Source of the DNA: Mesotaenium endlicherianum
Taxonomy: Eukaryota; Streptophyta; Zygnematophyceae; Zygnematales; Mesotaeniaceae
DNA: 47,050 nucleotides
Direction of reading: 5' to 3'
Assembly: GCA_009602735.1 (NCBI GenBank)
Contig: WELA01006152.1
Location: 1 to 47,050, forward strand
Made by a program: the position numbers and the translations under genes. The notes beneath the pieces were generated by a model. That model was not told where the DNA came from. It saw only the letters and a program-made list of their open reading frames with translations, and did no database searches. Below, in pieces: positions 34,563-41,311 of the stretch (the stretch's first letter is position 1; each line of letters begins with the position of its first letter).

Positions 34563-34594
34563 CACCCACCTTCGCTGAAGCTACGGTGGGCAAG
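34563..34594. repeat. 32-bp hairpin repeat, right copy flanking the MNT cassette
   Basis: It is the inverted copy of 34034-34065, with 31 of 32 bases matching. The two copies bracket a 497-bp segment that holds only the nucleotidyltransferase gene and its small partner. Confidence 0.8.
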
Positions 34595-34621
34595 TCTTAA
34601 ATGTACTCATTGAGTCGTTCA

Positions 34622-34795
34622 TCAGATATCCACTTTCACAATCGCGCAGGAGGTGAACGTGTTGTTGCCTATCGGTTCAAGGTAACCGTTCACGGTTCTT
34701 GCGAAATCGAGGCGGATGGCTGCGAACAGCGGCAGCGTACTTGCCGGAGGGAAACTTACCGACAGATCGATGGTCTGCGGGGTTTCAGTTTCCAT
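34622..34795 (-). CDS. hypothetical small protein or 3' gene remnant (57 aa)
   Basis: The minus-strand frame has protein-like composition (TPQTIDLSVSFPPASTLPLF, then NGYLEPIGNNTF) and ends with VKVDI. It continues upstream of the ATG for 12 open codons (KRLEIKESNHLP) without another start, so it may be the 3' end of a lost longer gene. I do not recognise the family. The stop is 28 nt from the inverted-repeat copy at 34563-34594. Confidence 0.35.
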   Translation of the reverse strand: METETPQTIDLSVSFPPASTLPLFAAIRLDFARTVNGYLEPIGNNTFTSCAIVKVDI

Positions 34796-34904
34796 GGGTA
34801 AGTGATTGCTCTCTTTGATCTCGAGTCGTTTTTAGTAGGAACGGCGTTAGGCATATAACGTAGCTTTGCTTTGTATAGTTGCTACTTTATTAGTTAAAAT
34901 GTCG

Positions 34905-34912
34905 TAACTTTA
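34905..34912 (+). promoter_or_regulatory. probable -7 element of the zeta-like module
   Basis: TAACTTTA differs from TAnnTTTG only at the last base and ends 8 nt before the ATG at 34921. A TTG at 34879-34881 could be the -33 element, with a rather long spacer. Confidence 0.3.
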
Positions 34913-34920
34913 TAGCTGTT

Positions 34921-35181
34921 ATGGATAAAGTTTTGAACATAGAAGAAAGGCAGCATAAAGTCAATAAAGCTGTAAGGGAATTGCGGCGTAATAAGCTGGC
35001 GCATGGCCAATCTTTTATGATTAATTCAAAAACCCTTCCCCAGGGACAATGCTATATTGAATATCCTGACGGTCATATTTCCCTTGCCACACTTAATCAT
35101 ACCAAACGCGATTTTACAATAGTCAGGGAGCTTTCCGCAATGGAAGTTTCAAATCTCAGGAATCAATTCGAATTATATTGA
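34921..35181 (+). CDS. small protein upstream of zeta-like toxin, candidate antitoxin
   Basis: The 86-residue product has a helical N-terminus (MDKVLNIEERQHKVNKAVRE) with basic residues and a central beta-like part (KTLPQGQCYIEYPDGHISLA). I do not recognise a named family. It lies 6 nt before the zeta-like gene in the same direction, the place of an antitoxin. The N-terminal helix could fill the role that helix one of epsilon antitoxins plays, but that is inference only. Confidence 0.65.
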   Translation: MDKVLNIEERQHKVNKAVRELRRNKLAHGQSFMINSKTLPQGQCYIEYPDGHISLATLNHTKRDFTIVRELSAMEVSNLRNQFELY

Positions 35182-35187
35182 TTCATT

Positions 35188-35835
35188 ATGCCCGAACTAT
35201 ATATCATTACTGGCTCCAATGGAGCCGGAAAATCAAGCCTTGGCGCCAATTATCTGCCGGATCATATTGTTGATACCTGCGAGGTTTTTGATGGGGATAA
35301 GCTATTTATGGATAAGCAGCGAGAGCTATGGCGAGATGGCATCAGAGCCCATAAAGAAATGCGCCGAATAGCGTATGAATTTGTGTCATCAACATTTGAT
35401 GCGCTTGTTGATGAAGCTGTTCATGCAAGAGCTGATTTTGCTTACGAAGGGCATTTTACCAATGAGTCAACATGGGATATTCCAAGGAGATTTAAGTCGG
35501 AAGGATATGCTATTCATTTAATTTATCTTGGATTAAATAATACAGATCTTTCAGAGTTGCGTGTTACCGACAGAGTGAAATTTGGTGGTCATTATGTAAA
35601 TCCAATCACGGTTGCTGATAATTTTTATGGTAATCTTGAAAAGCTGAATGAACACTTTGCTATGTTCGATTCTGTTCAGGTTATTGATACTTCCGGAATT
35701 GAACATCAGCACGTGGCTAGCTTTTTATTGGGGTTGCCTGTTTTGCAAAAGAAAACAACCATTCTTCCTGATTGGTTTAAAAAATACCTTCCGAGTATGA
35801 ACAAACTAATTCAAGAATTTTTTTATGAACGCTAA
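35188..35835 (+). CDS. zeta-toxin-family P-loop kinase
   Basis: The 215-residue product starts with a P-loop (TGSNGAGKSS, Lys15) and continues with the acidic motif CEVFDGDKLFMD, a helical part (AHKEMRRIAYEFVSSTFDAL) and FAYEGHFTNESTW, the pattern of zeta-toxin-like ATPases. Classical zeta toxins phosphorylate UDP-GlcNAc and so block cell-wall synthesis. The Bacteroidota relatives are not well characterised and the substrate here is unknown. It sits between two small genes, one 6 nt before and one overlapping by 11 nt. The frame is complete and AT-rich compared with nearby housekeeping genes. Confidence 0.8.
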   Translation: MPELYIITGSNGAGKSSLGANYLPDHIVDTCEVFDGDKLFMDKQRELWRDGIRAHKEMRRIAYEFVSSTFDALVDEAVHARADFAYEGHFTNESTWDIPRRFKSEGYAIHLIYLGLNNTDLSELRVTDRVKFGGHYVNPITVADNFYGNLEKLNEHFAMFDSVQVIDTSGIEHQHVASFLLGLPVLQKKTTILPDWFKKYLPSMNKLIQEFFYER

Positions 35836-36001
35836 GAAGAAACATACTCCGGCAGAATTAGCAGAAGCATTGGTGTTTCCAGTTGCTCTTACACCGGCAC
35901 AAAAAAAAGAAGCTGCGAAACAATTAGCTACTGCGCGTAAAAAGACCCGGAAGGAAATGACAGAACGTAATAGATTGGCTTTGCAGCTTCTCAAGTTTTA
36001 A
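35825..36001 (+). CDS. small basic helical protein overlapping the zeta-like gene (58 aa)
   Basis: ATG at 35825 overlaps the last 11 nt of the zeta-like gene. The 58-residue product begins MNAKKKHTPAELAEALVFPV and continues with ALTPAQKKEAAKQLATARKK, mostly helical and rich in Lys and Ala. The overlap suggests it belongs to the same module. It could be a second antitoxin or an accessory factor. I know of no assigned function. Confidence 0.6.
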   Translation: MNAKKKHTPAELAEALVFPVALTPAQKKEAAKQLATARKKTRKEMTERNRLALQLLKF

Positions 36002-36007
36002 ATTTGA

Positions 36008-36148
36008 ATGATCGAAATTAGAATCGGATAGGCATATGGGTTATTGTTAAAAGCCAATCCTGAAAATATCGATTATGATATGTACCGCTCGGCTTGCGTC
36101 AGGGAGTTCGAAATTATTTTAGAACAAAGCGGTAAGCTGCACTGTTGA
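36008..36148 (+). pseudogene. remnant of a HEPN/HI0074-type substrate-binding gene
   Basis: From 36032 the frame reads LLLKANPENIDYDMYRSACV and EFEIILEQSGKL, which is the N-terminal part of HI0074-like nucleotidyltransferase partner proteins. It has an in-frame TAG at 36029-36031, is cut off by TGA at 36146-36148, and the rest of the gene, including the RX4H catalytic motif, is missing. The intact nucleotidyltransferase gene starts 24 nt later. Confidence 0.72.
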
Positions 36149-36172
36149 CTGAAGCCATTAATCAGCAAAACA

Positions 36173-36547
36173 ATGATTTTAAGGAATAAAGACAAAGAAA
36201 GTTTGTTGGCAATTTTTGCCATGCTGAATATACCTGTTGAAGTATGGGCGTACGGTAGCCGGGTAAGCGGTAAAGCGCATGAGGGCAGCGACCTGGATTT
36301 AGTGATGCGCGGCCGGAACCTTGAAAAATTGCCAATTGATGTTTTAGCGGAGGTAAAAGAAAAAATACAGCAAAGCAATATACCCATTGTGGTAGAGCTG
36401 TTTGACTGGGCACGCCTGCCCGAAAGTTTTCATCATAACATTGAAGCCCAACATGAAGTGCTGTATAGTAATTTGGGAATGATCCTGAATGAGCCGCCGG
36501 CAGCATACAAAGACAAAAACCATGATGTAAAACCGGGTGAGGTGTGA
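36173..36547 (+). CDS. MNT-type nucleotidyltransferase (HI0073-like), orphaned
   Basis: The 124-residue product has the nucleotidyltransferase motif WAYGSRVSGKAHEGSDLDLV with both metal-binding aspartates and a C-terminal VVELFDWARLPESF segment, as in HI0073-like proteins. Those pair with a HEPN-fold HI0074-like protein, which here survives only as a fragment directly upstream. The enzyme gene itself looks complete, so it lacks its normal target. Confidence 0.83.
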   Translation: MILRNKDKESLLAIFAMLNIPVEVWAYGSRVSGKAHEGSDLDLVMRGRNLEKLPIDVLAEVKEKIQQSNIPIVVELFDWARLPESFHHNIEAQHEVLYSNLGMILNEPPAAYKDKNHDVKPGEV

Positions 36548-36556
36548 TGACGCCAC

Positions 36557-36589
36557 AAAAAAAGGCCGCCCTGGTGGGCAGCCCCTTTT
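36557..36589 (-). terminator. terminator of the 206-aa gene
   Basis: On the minus strand GGCTGCCC and GGGCGGCC pair (one G-U) around a short loop and are followed by seven T. It begins about 18 nt after the stop codon at 36607. Confidence 0.75.
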
Positions 36590-36606
36590 CATTACCATCC
36601 GTCACA

Positions 36607-37227
36607 TTACCCTCCAAAGACAGCAACGGCAATATTACTGGCATGTCCTACTTCTTCGAGTCCGTCGTAGCAACGGGCCATGTATTCCCGCATCTCGGGT
36701 ACATCCGTTTCCATCAGCGGGTTGTCGTCCAGTACGGGTCCGGATTTAGCCAAACCCAGGTGTTGCCATTCTTGCTGGCCTTTTAACCGGGTGTAGATAC
36801 TAATACCGAAACTGCGCTGTTTTCTAACCGAGATGCTTACATAGCCTGGGAAGGCTATTGCGTTGATCACAGGCTTGAGGTTGCTGGCATCTACCAGTTG
36901 CCCGGAGCTGATGATGTTCAGCTCTTTACCCATGCTCACGGTGTAAAGCGGTGAGCGCTTGATGCGGACGACCATATTCCGGATGCTGACCAGCTGACGC
37001 TGCCTGACCTCTTCCTTGGCTGCGATCGCTTCTTTCAGCTCCACCTTTCTCAGGTCGGCTCTGTTGATGCTGTCGATCACTGCCTGGGCCGATGTCTGTT
37101 GTTCGGCTATTTCGGGTTCGGTAAGTCCGAGGCTGCCGCCCAGCTGTCCCAGTTTTTCTTTATACGTGCTTGCCCAGATGGCCAGGTTTCCGTCCGGTAC
37201 AGGCAGGTATGGTGCAAATACTTTCAT
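36607..37227 (-). CDS. hypothetical protein with helical N-terminal and fibronectin-like C-terminal half (206 aa)
   Basis: The 206-residue product has a helical first half (WASTYKEKLGQLGGSLGLTE, then AQAVIDSINRADLRKVELKE) and a beta-rich second half (PGYVSISVRKQRSFGISIY, then QEWQHLGLAKSGPVLDDNP). There is no signal peptide or transmembrane segment. Similar two-part proteins occur in many Bacteroidota without assigned function, as far as I recall. It has its own terminator and lies 199 nt downstream of the 368-aa gene on the same strand. Confidence 0.7.
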   Translation of the reverse strand: MKVFAPYLPVPDGNLAIWASTYKEKLGQLGGSLGLTEPEIAEQQTSAQAVIDSINRADLRKVELKEAIAAKEEVRQRQLVSIRNMVVRIKRSPLYTVSMGKELNIISSGQLVDASNLKPVINAIAFPGYVSISVRKQRSFGISIYTRLKGQQEWQHLGLAKSGPVLDDNPLMETDVPEMREYMARCYDGLEEVGHASNIAVAVFGG

Positions 37228-37361
37228 GTTCTTTGTTTTTAAAAATGATTAAATTGGTTTGTGTTGACCTGCCCGCTGCAGTCGGGCCCACCGGTGGTTC
37301 ATCAACAAAAACAAAGCTATAGCGGCTGGCCGCCGGTTTTATACCATACCTACCATATGGC

Positions 37362-37387
37362 AGCTGCTAACCAACTGGTTAGCAGCT
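37362..37387. other. 11-bp inverted repeat between two minus-strand genes
   Basis: AGCTGCTAACC (37362-37372) and GGTTAGCAGCT (37377-37387) pair perfectly around a 4-nt loop. No T-tract follows on either strand, so it is more likely a regulatory hairpin or operator than a terminator. Confidence 0.5.
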
Positions 37388-37426
37388 CATAGAACAAATA
37401 ATTATCTTTATGACGGGCCGGGAAAA

Positions 37427-38533
37427 TCAGTTTGTTAAGCGGGCCAGGATGGCGCGCATCTCCGACAGGTAGTCCATCAGGTGTCTTTTCGTAGAGGCAT
37501 CGATCTTATAGTATTTCTCATACAGGTATCCATCGTTGAGGGGCTTACTGTCTGTCCCGTATACCTGGGCTATTTTGCGCAAATGGTCGCGTATAATGTC
37601 AACAGGCTTCATTTTGGCTTCTATCTCCAGCCGCTGCCACAATGCCAATTCCGCCCCATTCAGGGCGGTAGGCAGGTTCAGCACGGACAGGTTCAGGCGC
37701 TCTGTATGCTGCGAGTACCGGTAAGACTGTATCAGTTGGTCCATAGCGGTAAACAGCATGGTTTTACAGCCGGGCATCAGCGGATCCATGATCATACCCG
37801 GCTCTTCCGCTATCCCGTTGATGAGCCGTATGTGTTCGGCCCAGTAATCTGTGGCGTCTGTTTCGGGAGGCAGTGCTTGGCCGTAGGATTGTATCACATA
37901 TTGTACAAAACCGGCGCTGTTGAAATTACAGGAGATCAATGTGTAGATGGTGCGCAAGGTAGCCTGGTTAGTAGGGACTACCTGGAAGCCGATGATTTCC
38001 GTTAGTTTCATCCAGTAAAATCCCTGCTTAAAGCTGGGCTGGCTCTTGCCGCCTGACAGGGCTGAACAGTGTTTGTACAATATCTCTACCAGGGCCGCAT
38101 CTGTATCCCGCAGGCCATACTTTTTGCAGGGCTCCAGCCCCGATACTATCTTTTCCCGCATTTGTTCCCAGGTCAGTCTAGGCAGGGGGGCATCGAAATC
38201 AAAATGGTTTTTAAACTGCGTCTGTAAGAAGTCAAGGAAGCGAAGCAGGTTGCGCTGCATGATCACGCTGAAGCCCGAAAGCAGCTGGCTGTCTTTGTCA
38301 AACAGTTGGTCCATCAGGTATACGGCCACTTTCTGCGTTAGCTGCACTAGTGTATCCAGTGAAGCTTTCTTTGTTTTCCTGTAGGCATGCATCAGCCAGT
38401 GCGCAGACAGCTTTTCCGTTTCTTTCAGCATTTCTTCCTGCTCTTCGTTGCTTAAGTGTTGGTGGGCGTTTTCGTCTGTCACGAACCTGATGAGCATACG
38501 ATTAACAGTAGAGAGGGTGTGGTTTTTTTCCAT
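37427..38533 (-). CDS. hypothetical protein, predicted all-helical (368 aa)
   Basis: The 368-residue product is soluble-looking, mostly helical and rich in Leu and Gln (MEKNHTLSTVNRMLIRFVTD, then LSNEEQEEMLKETEKLSAHW). No signal peptide, transmembrane segment, P-loop or zinc motif is visible. I do not recognise the family. It is divergent from the membrane-protein gene at 38603 and may share a control region with it. Confidence 0.65.
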   Translation of the reverse strand: MEKNHTLSTVNRMLIRFVTDENAHQHLSNEEQEEMLKETEKLSAHWLMHAYRKTKKASLDTLVQLTQKVAVYLMDQLFDKDSQLLSGFSVIMQRNLLRFLDFLQTQFKNHFDFDAPLPRLTWEQMREKIVSGLEPCKKYGLRDTDAALVEILYKHCSALSGGKSQPSFKQGFYWMKLTEIIGFQVVPTNQATLRTIYTLISCNFNSAGFVQYVIQSYGQALPPETDATDYWAEHIRLINGIAEEPGMIMDPLMPGCKTMLFTAMDQLIQSYRYSQHTERLNLSVLNLPTALNGAELALWQRLEIEAKMKPVDIIRDHLRKIAQVYGTDSKPLNDGYLYEKYYKIDASTKRHLMDYLSEMRAILARLTN

Positions 38534-38602
38534 AATGCAGTAATTTAGGTGACATGAATATAATGATATTAATTTATATTTACAAAAATCAAACGCTTTT
38601 TT

Positions 38603-39067
38603 ATGCTTTTCAGGTATTGGTTGCTATTCACCGGTATCCTGGCTATTATGACCATAGCGGCCAGGATCATGTACCGGGTAATGCGCTATGGTATGCACAA
38701 GCTGGTGCCCGAGGCCCTGCCGGCTTACCTCGATGAGCGGGGTGTGATGCAGGTGTACCTGTTATTGATTGAATGGTTTATACTGGTTTTGCTTAACAGG
38801 ATGAGGCGTTTCATCATCACGAGCGCTTTTACCGGCCTGCCCCTGCCCTTGCGCAATAGGGTGCACTGGCTGGCAGTGTATGCTACCGCCATTTGGTTGC
38901 TCGCGATGGGCCATCTTTCCGGCACGCTTTGGGGGGAATACGGCGTTTTCCGGGGGGATGCGATCGCGCATCTGCTCATGATCACCACGGGCATGGGGAT
39001 TATGATGGGGATGGTGCTGCCTTTCTGTAATCTCCGGTATTGGGATTATATTTTCCGGAAGAAATAG
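38603..39067 (+). CDS. hypothetical inner-membrane protein (154 aa)
   Basis: The 154-residue product has about four hydrophobic segments (WLLFTGILAIMTIAARI, VYLLLIEWFILVLL, WLAVYATAIWLLAMG, LLMITTGMGIMMGMVLP) with positively charged loops. I do not recognise the family. Its stop codon lies at the first base pairs of a 21-bp tandem repeat. It is divergent from the 368-aa gene. Confidence 0.6.
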   Translation: MLFRYWLLFTGILAIMTIAARIMYRVMRYGMHKLVPEALPAYLDERGVMQVYLLLIEWFILVLLNRMRRFIITSAFTGLPLPLRNRVHWLAVYATAIWLLAMGHLSGTLWGEYGVFRGDAIAHLLMITTGMGIMMGMVLPFCNLRYWDYIFRKK

Positions 39068-39149
39068 TTATTTGGCGCCGTCCGCGCACTATTTTTTTCC
39101 GTCCGCCAACTATTTGGTGGCGTCCGCATACTATTTTTTTCTGTCAGAT
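39066..39149. repeat. four-copy 21-bp tandem repeat
   Basis: Units begin at 39066, 39087, 39108 and 39129. They share an ACTATTT start and a GTCCGC end, and alternate between a GGCGCC/GGTGGC centre (units 1 and 3) and a TTTTTCC/TTTTTCT centre (units 2 and 4), so the higher-order period is 42 bp. Confidence 0.8.
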
Positions 39150-39453
39150 AGATAGCTGGCGGGGTCCGGTATGTTTTTTCAGTCATCAATTAATCCGCTG
39201 AGATCAATAAAAATGGTTTCCATTCTCAAATAATGTTGAATGGATAGAAGAATGATTAAACTATATAGGGCAAATAATAAAATATTCAGGATTCCTTAAT
39301 ATTAGATTTCCGGAAATGCTTTACTTTAGCTACTCAATTTTGTATCACCTGACTCCAAAAAGCTTGTGAGTCAGGGTGGCGAAGCCGTCCCATTATTATT
39401 TACTTTTCTCAGGCAAAGACATATCAGCTGATTTTTAACTCAAGTACGTCATT
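39150..39453 (+). promoter_or_regulatory. AT-rich leader region of the polysaccharide gene cluster
   Basis: No ORF is seen in this 304-nt gap. It contains an 8-bp inverted repeat, CCTGACTC (39348-39355) and GAGTCAGG (39368-39375), with a 12-nt loop, about 80 nt before the ugd start. This could be a leader hairpin or operator. A clear consensus -7 element was not found. Confidence 0.4.
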
Positions 39454-40752
39454 ATGCAAATAGCGGTAGTAGGAACGGGCTATGTAGGATTGGTAACGGG
39501 CACTTGTTTTGCCGAAACGGGCAATAAGGTAGTCTGTGTGGATATTGATAAAAGCAAGGTAGAGAAGCTTAGCAATGGAGAAATCACCATTTATGAACCG
39601 GGACTGGAGAAATTATTTCTGCGCAACCTGAAAGAAGGCCGTTTGAAATTCACCACCAGCCTGGCTGAAGGTATCGAAGGCGCCCCTATCATTTTCCTGG
39701 CCCTGCCCACACCGCCCGGTGAAGACGGGGCGGCCGACCTTCGTTATGTATTGGGTGTGGCTGATGAATTGGGTAAATTAATGAAGGACTACAAAGTGAT
39801 TGTTGATAAGAGTACAGTACCGGTGGGTACTGCACAGAAAGTACACAGCGCTGTTGCTGCACATTATAAAGGAGAATTCGATGTGGTGAGCAATCCGGAG
39901 TTTTTGAGGGAAGGTGTGGCGGTAGATGATTTCATGAAGCCGGATAGGGTAGTGATCGGAACAGGATCTGAAAGAGCCCGCAAACTGATGGGCGATCTGT
40001 ATGCGCCTTATGTTCGCCAGGGTAACCCGGTGATCTATATGGATGAAAGATCGGCCGAGCTTACAAAATATGCAGCCAATTCTTTTTTAGCTACCAAGAT
40101 ATCATTCATGAACGAGATCGCCCAGCTTTGCGAAAAGCTGGGAGCCGATGTAGATATGGTGCGCCGTGGTATTGGCAGTGATGAGCGCATTGGTAAGCGA
40201 TTCCTGTTCCCTGGTATTGGTTATGGAGGCAGTTGTTTTCCCAAAGATGTGCAGGCATTGATCCGTTCTTCGGAAGAAGCAGACTATGATTTCAAGATAC
40301 TGAAGGCGGTGGAATCGGTGAATGAATTGCAGAAGAAACACCTGTTGCCCAAGATAAAGACTTATTTCAAAGGTGCTTTGAAAGGGAAACGCATTGCCTT
40401 ATGGGGATTGGCTTTCAAACCCAATACAGACGATATACGCGAGGCGCCTGCTTTGAGCCTGATCGAAGCGTTGACAGCAGAAGGCGCCAACGTAATTGCT
40501 TTCGACCCGGAAGCGATGAGCAATGTTAAAAAGACACTGGGCAACCAGATAGAATATGCGGCCAACCAGTATGAAGCATTGGTGGGTGCAGATGCATTGA
40601 TCATAGCTACGGAGTGGAGTGAATTCCGCACCCCCGATTTTGAAATGATCGGAGAGCGATTGAAGAACAAAACCATTTTCGATGGCCGCAACCTTTTTGA
40701 AGTGAAACAGATGACCACACTAGGTTATCATTACGAAAGCATAGGGCGTTAA
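39454..40752 (+). CDS. ugd: UDP-glucose 6-dehydrogenase
   Basis: The 432-residue product has the Rossmann motif VVGTGYVGLVTGTCFAETG at its start, the STVPVGTAQKV and SNPEFLREGVAVDDFMKPDR motifs, and the active-site Cys261 in GYGGSCFPKDV. It oxidises UDP-glucose to UDP-glucuronate with NAD in the cytoplasm, a precursor for acidic exopolysaccharide. It opens a co-directional run of sugar-nucleotide and export genes (gaps of 15 nt or less up to fcl). Confidence 0.94.
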   Translation: MQIAVVGTGYVGLVTGTCFAETGNKVVCVDIDKSKVEKLSNGEITIYEPGLEKLFLRNLKEGRLKFTTSLAEGIEGAPIIFLALPTPPGEDGAADLRYVLGVADELGKLMKDYKVIVDKSTVPVGTAQKVHSAVAAHYKGEFDVVSNPEFLREGVAVDDFMKPDRVVIGTGSERARKLMGDLYAPYVRQGNPVIYMDERSAELTKYAANSFLATKISFMNEIAQLCEKLGADVDMVRRGIGSDERIGKRFLFPGIGYGGSCFPKDVQALIRSSEEADYDFKILKAVESVNELQKKHLLPKIKTYFKGALKGKRIALWGLAFKPNTDDIREAPALSLIEALTAEGANVIAFDPEAMSNVKKTLGNQIEYAANQYEALVGADALIIATEWSEFRTPDFEMIGERLKNKTIFDGRNLFEVKQMTTLGYHYESIGR

Positions 40753-40767
40753 TTTAATACTCTTTAA

Positions 40768-41304
40768 TTGTTAGACCAGCTTTTCACCGGTAAAATCCGT
40801 ATCCGTTTACTTACCAAACTGCTGCTGAACCCCGCAGGCAAAGTATATTTGCGCGGATTGGAGCGGGAGCTTGATGTCAGCAGTAATACCGTTCGGCTAG
40901 AGCTGGCTAAATTGTCTGAAATGCACCTGATTGAAGCAGACGATAATGATGTACAATCCAAGGTGAAGCACTATTCTGTGAATACGCATCACCCGCTTTT
41001 TCACTCGCTGCGTTCCATCATTTTGCAGCATGTGGGGCTCGATCAAATACTCGAAAAAGTGGTAAACAAACTAGGTAGCCTCCGAAAAGTGTACCTTACT
41101 GGTGGTCTGGCTGAGGGGAAGAACTCCAATGTAATAGACTTGGTGCTGGTGGGTGATGTAGATAAAACTTATTTGCATCAATTGATAGACCGGGTAGAAC
41201 CCATGATCGGTAAAAAAATACGGGTGGCTGTTTTTGCAGAGAATGAGTTTGGCGAAGAGCAGTTGAAAGACCTGGGTGTAGTAATCAATTTAATTGAAAC
41301 ATAG
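40768..41304 (+). CDS. winged-helix regulator fused to an NTase-like domain
   Basis: The start is TTG at 40768, 15 nt after the ugd stop. The 178-residue product has an ArsR/MarR-like winged helix at residues 1-75 ([40 protein letters not shown]). Its C-terminal half reads [39 protein letters not shown]. The second half follows the nucleotidyltransferase-fold pattern but lacks GS at the active-site loop and one acidic residue, so it may be inactive and serve as a sensor. Placement between ugd and gmd points to control of polysaccharide synthesis. Confidence 0.65.
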   Translation: MLDQLFTGKIRIRLLTKLLLNPAGKVYLRGLERELDVSSNTVRLELAKLSEMHLIEADDNDVQSKVKHYSVNTHHPLFHSLRSIILQHVGLDQILEKVVNKLGSLRKVYLTGGLAEGKNSNVIDLVLVGDVDKTYLHQLIDRVEPMIGKKIRVAVFAENEFGEEQLKDLGVVINLIET

Positions 41305-41311
41305 TAGTTTG

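Noticed and set aside
34601..34801. 66-codon plus-strand frame upstream of the zeta-like module
   Set aside because: Its composition is not protein-like, and the opposite strand (34622-34795) gives a more protein-like sequence.
39066..39149. short CRISPR-like array
   Set aside because: The 21-bp units are contiguous without unique spacers, and no cas genes are nearby.
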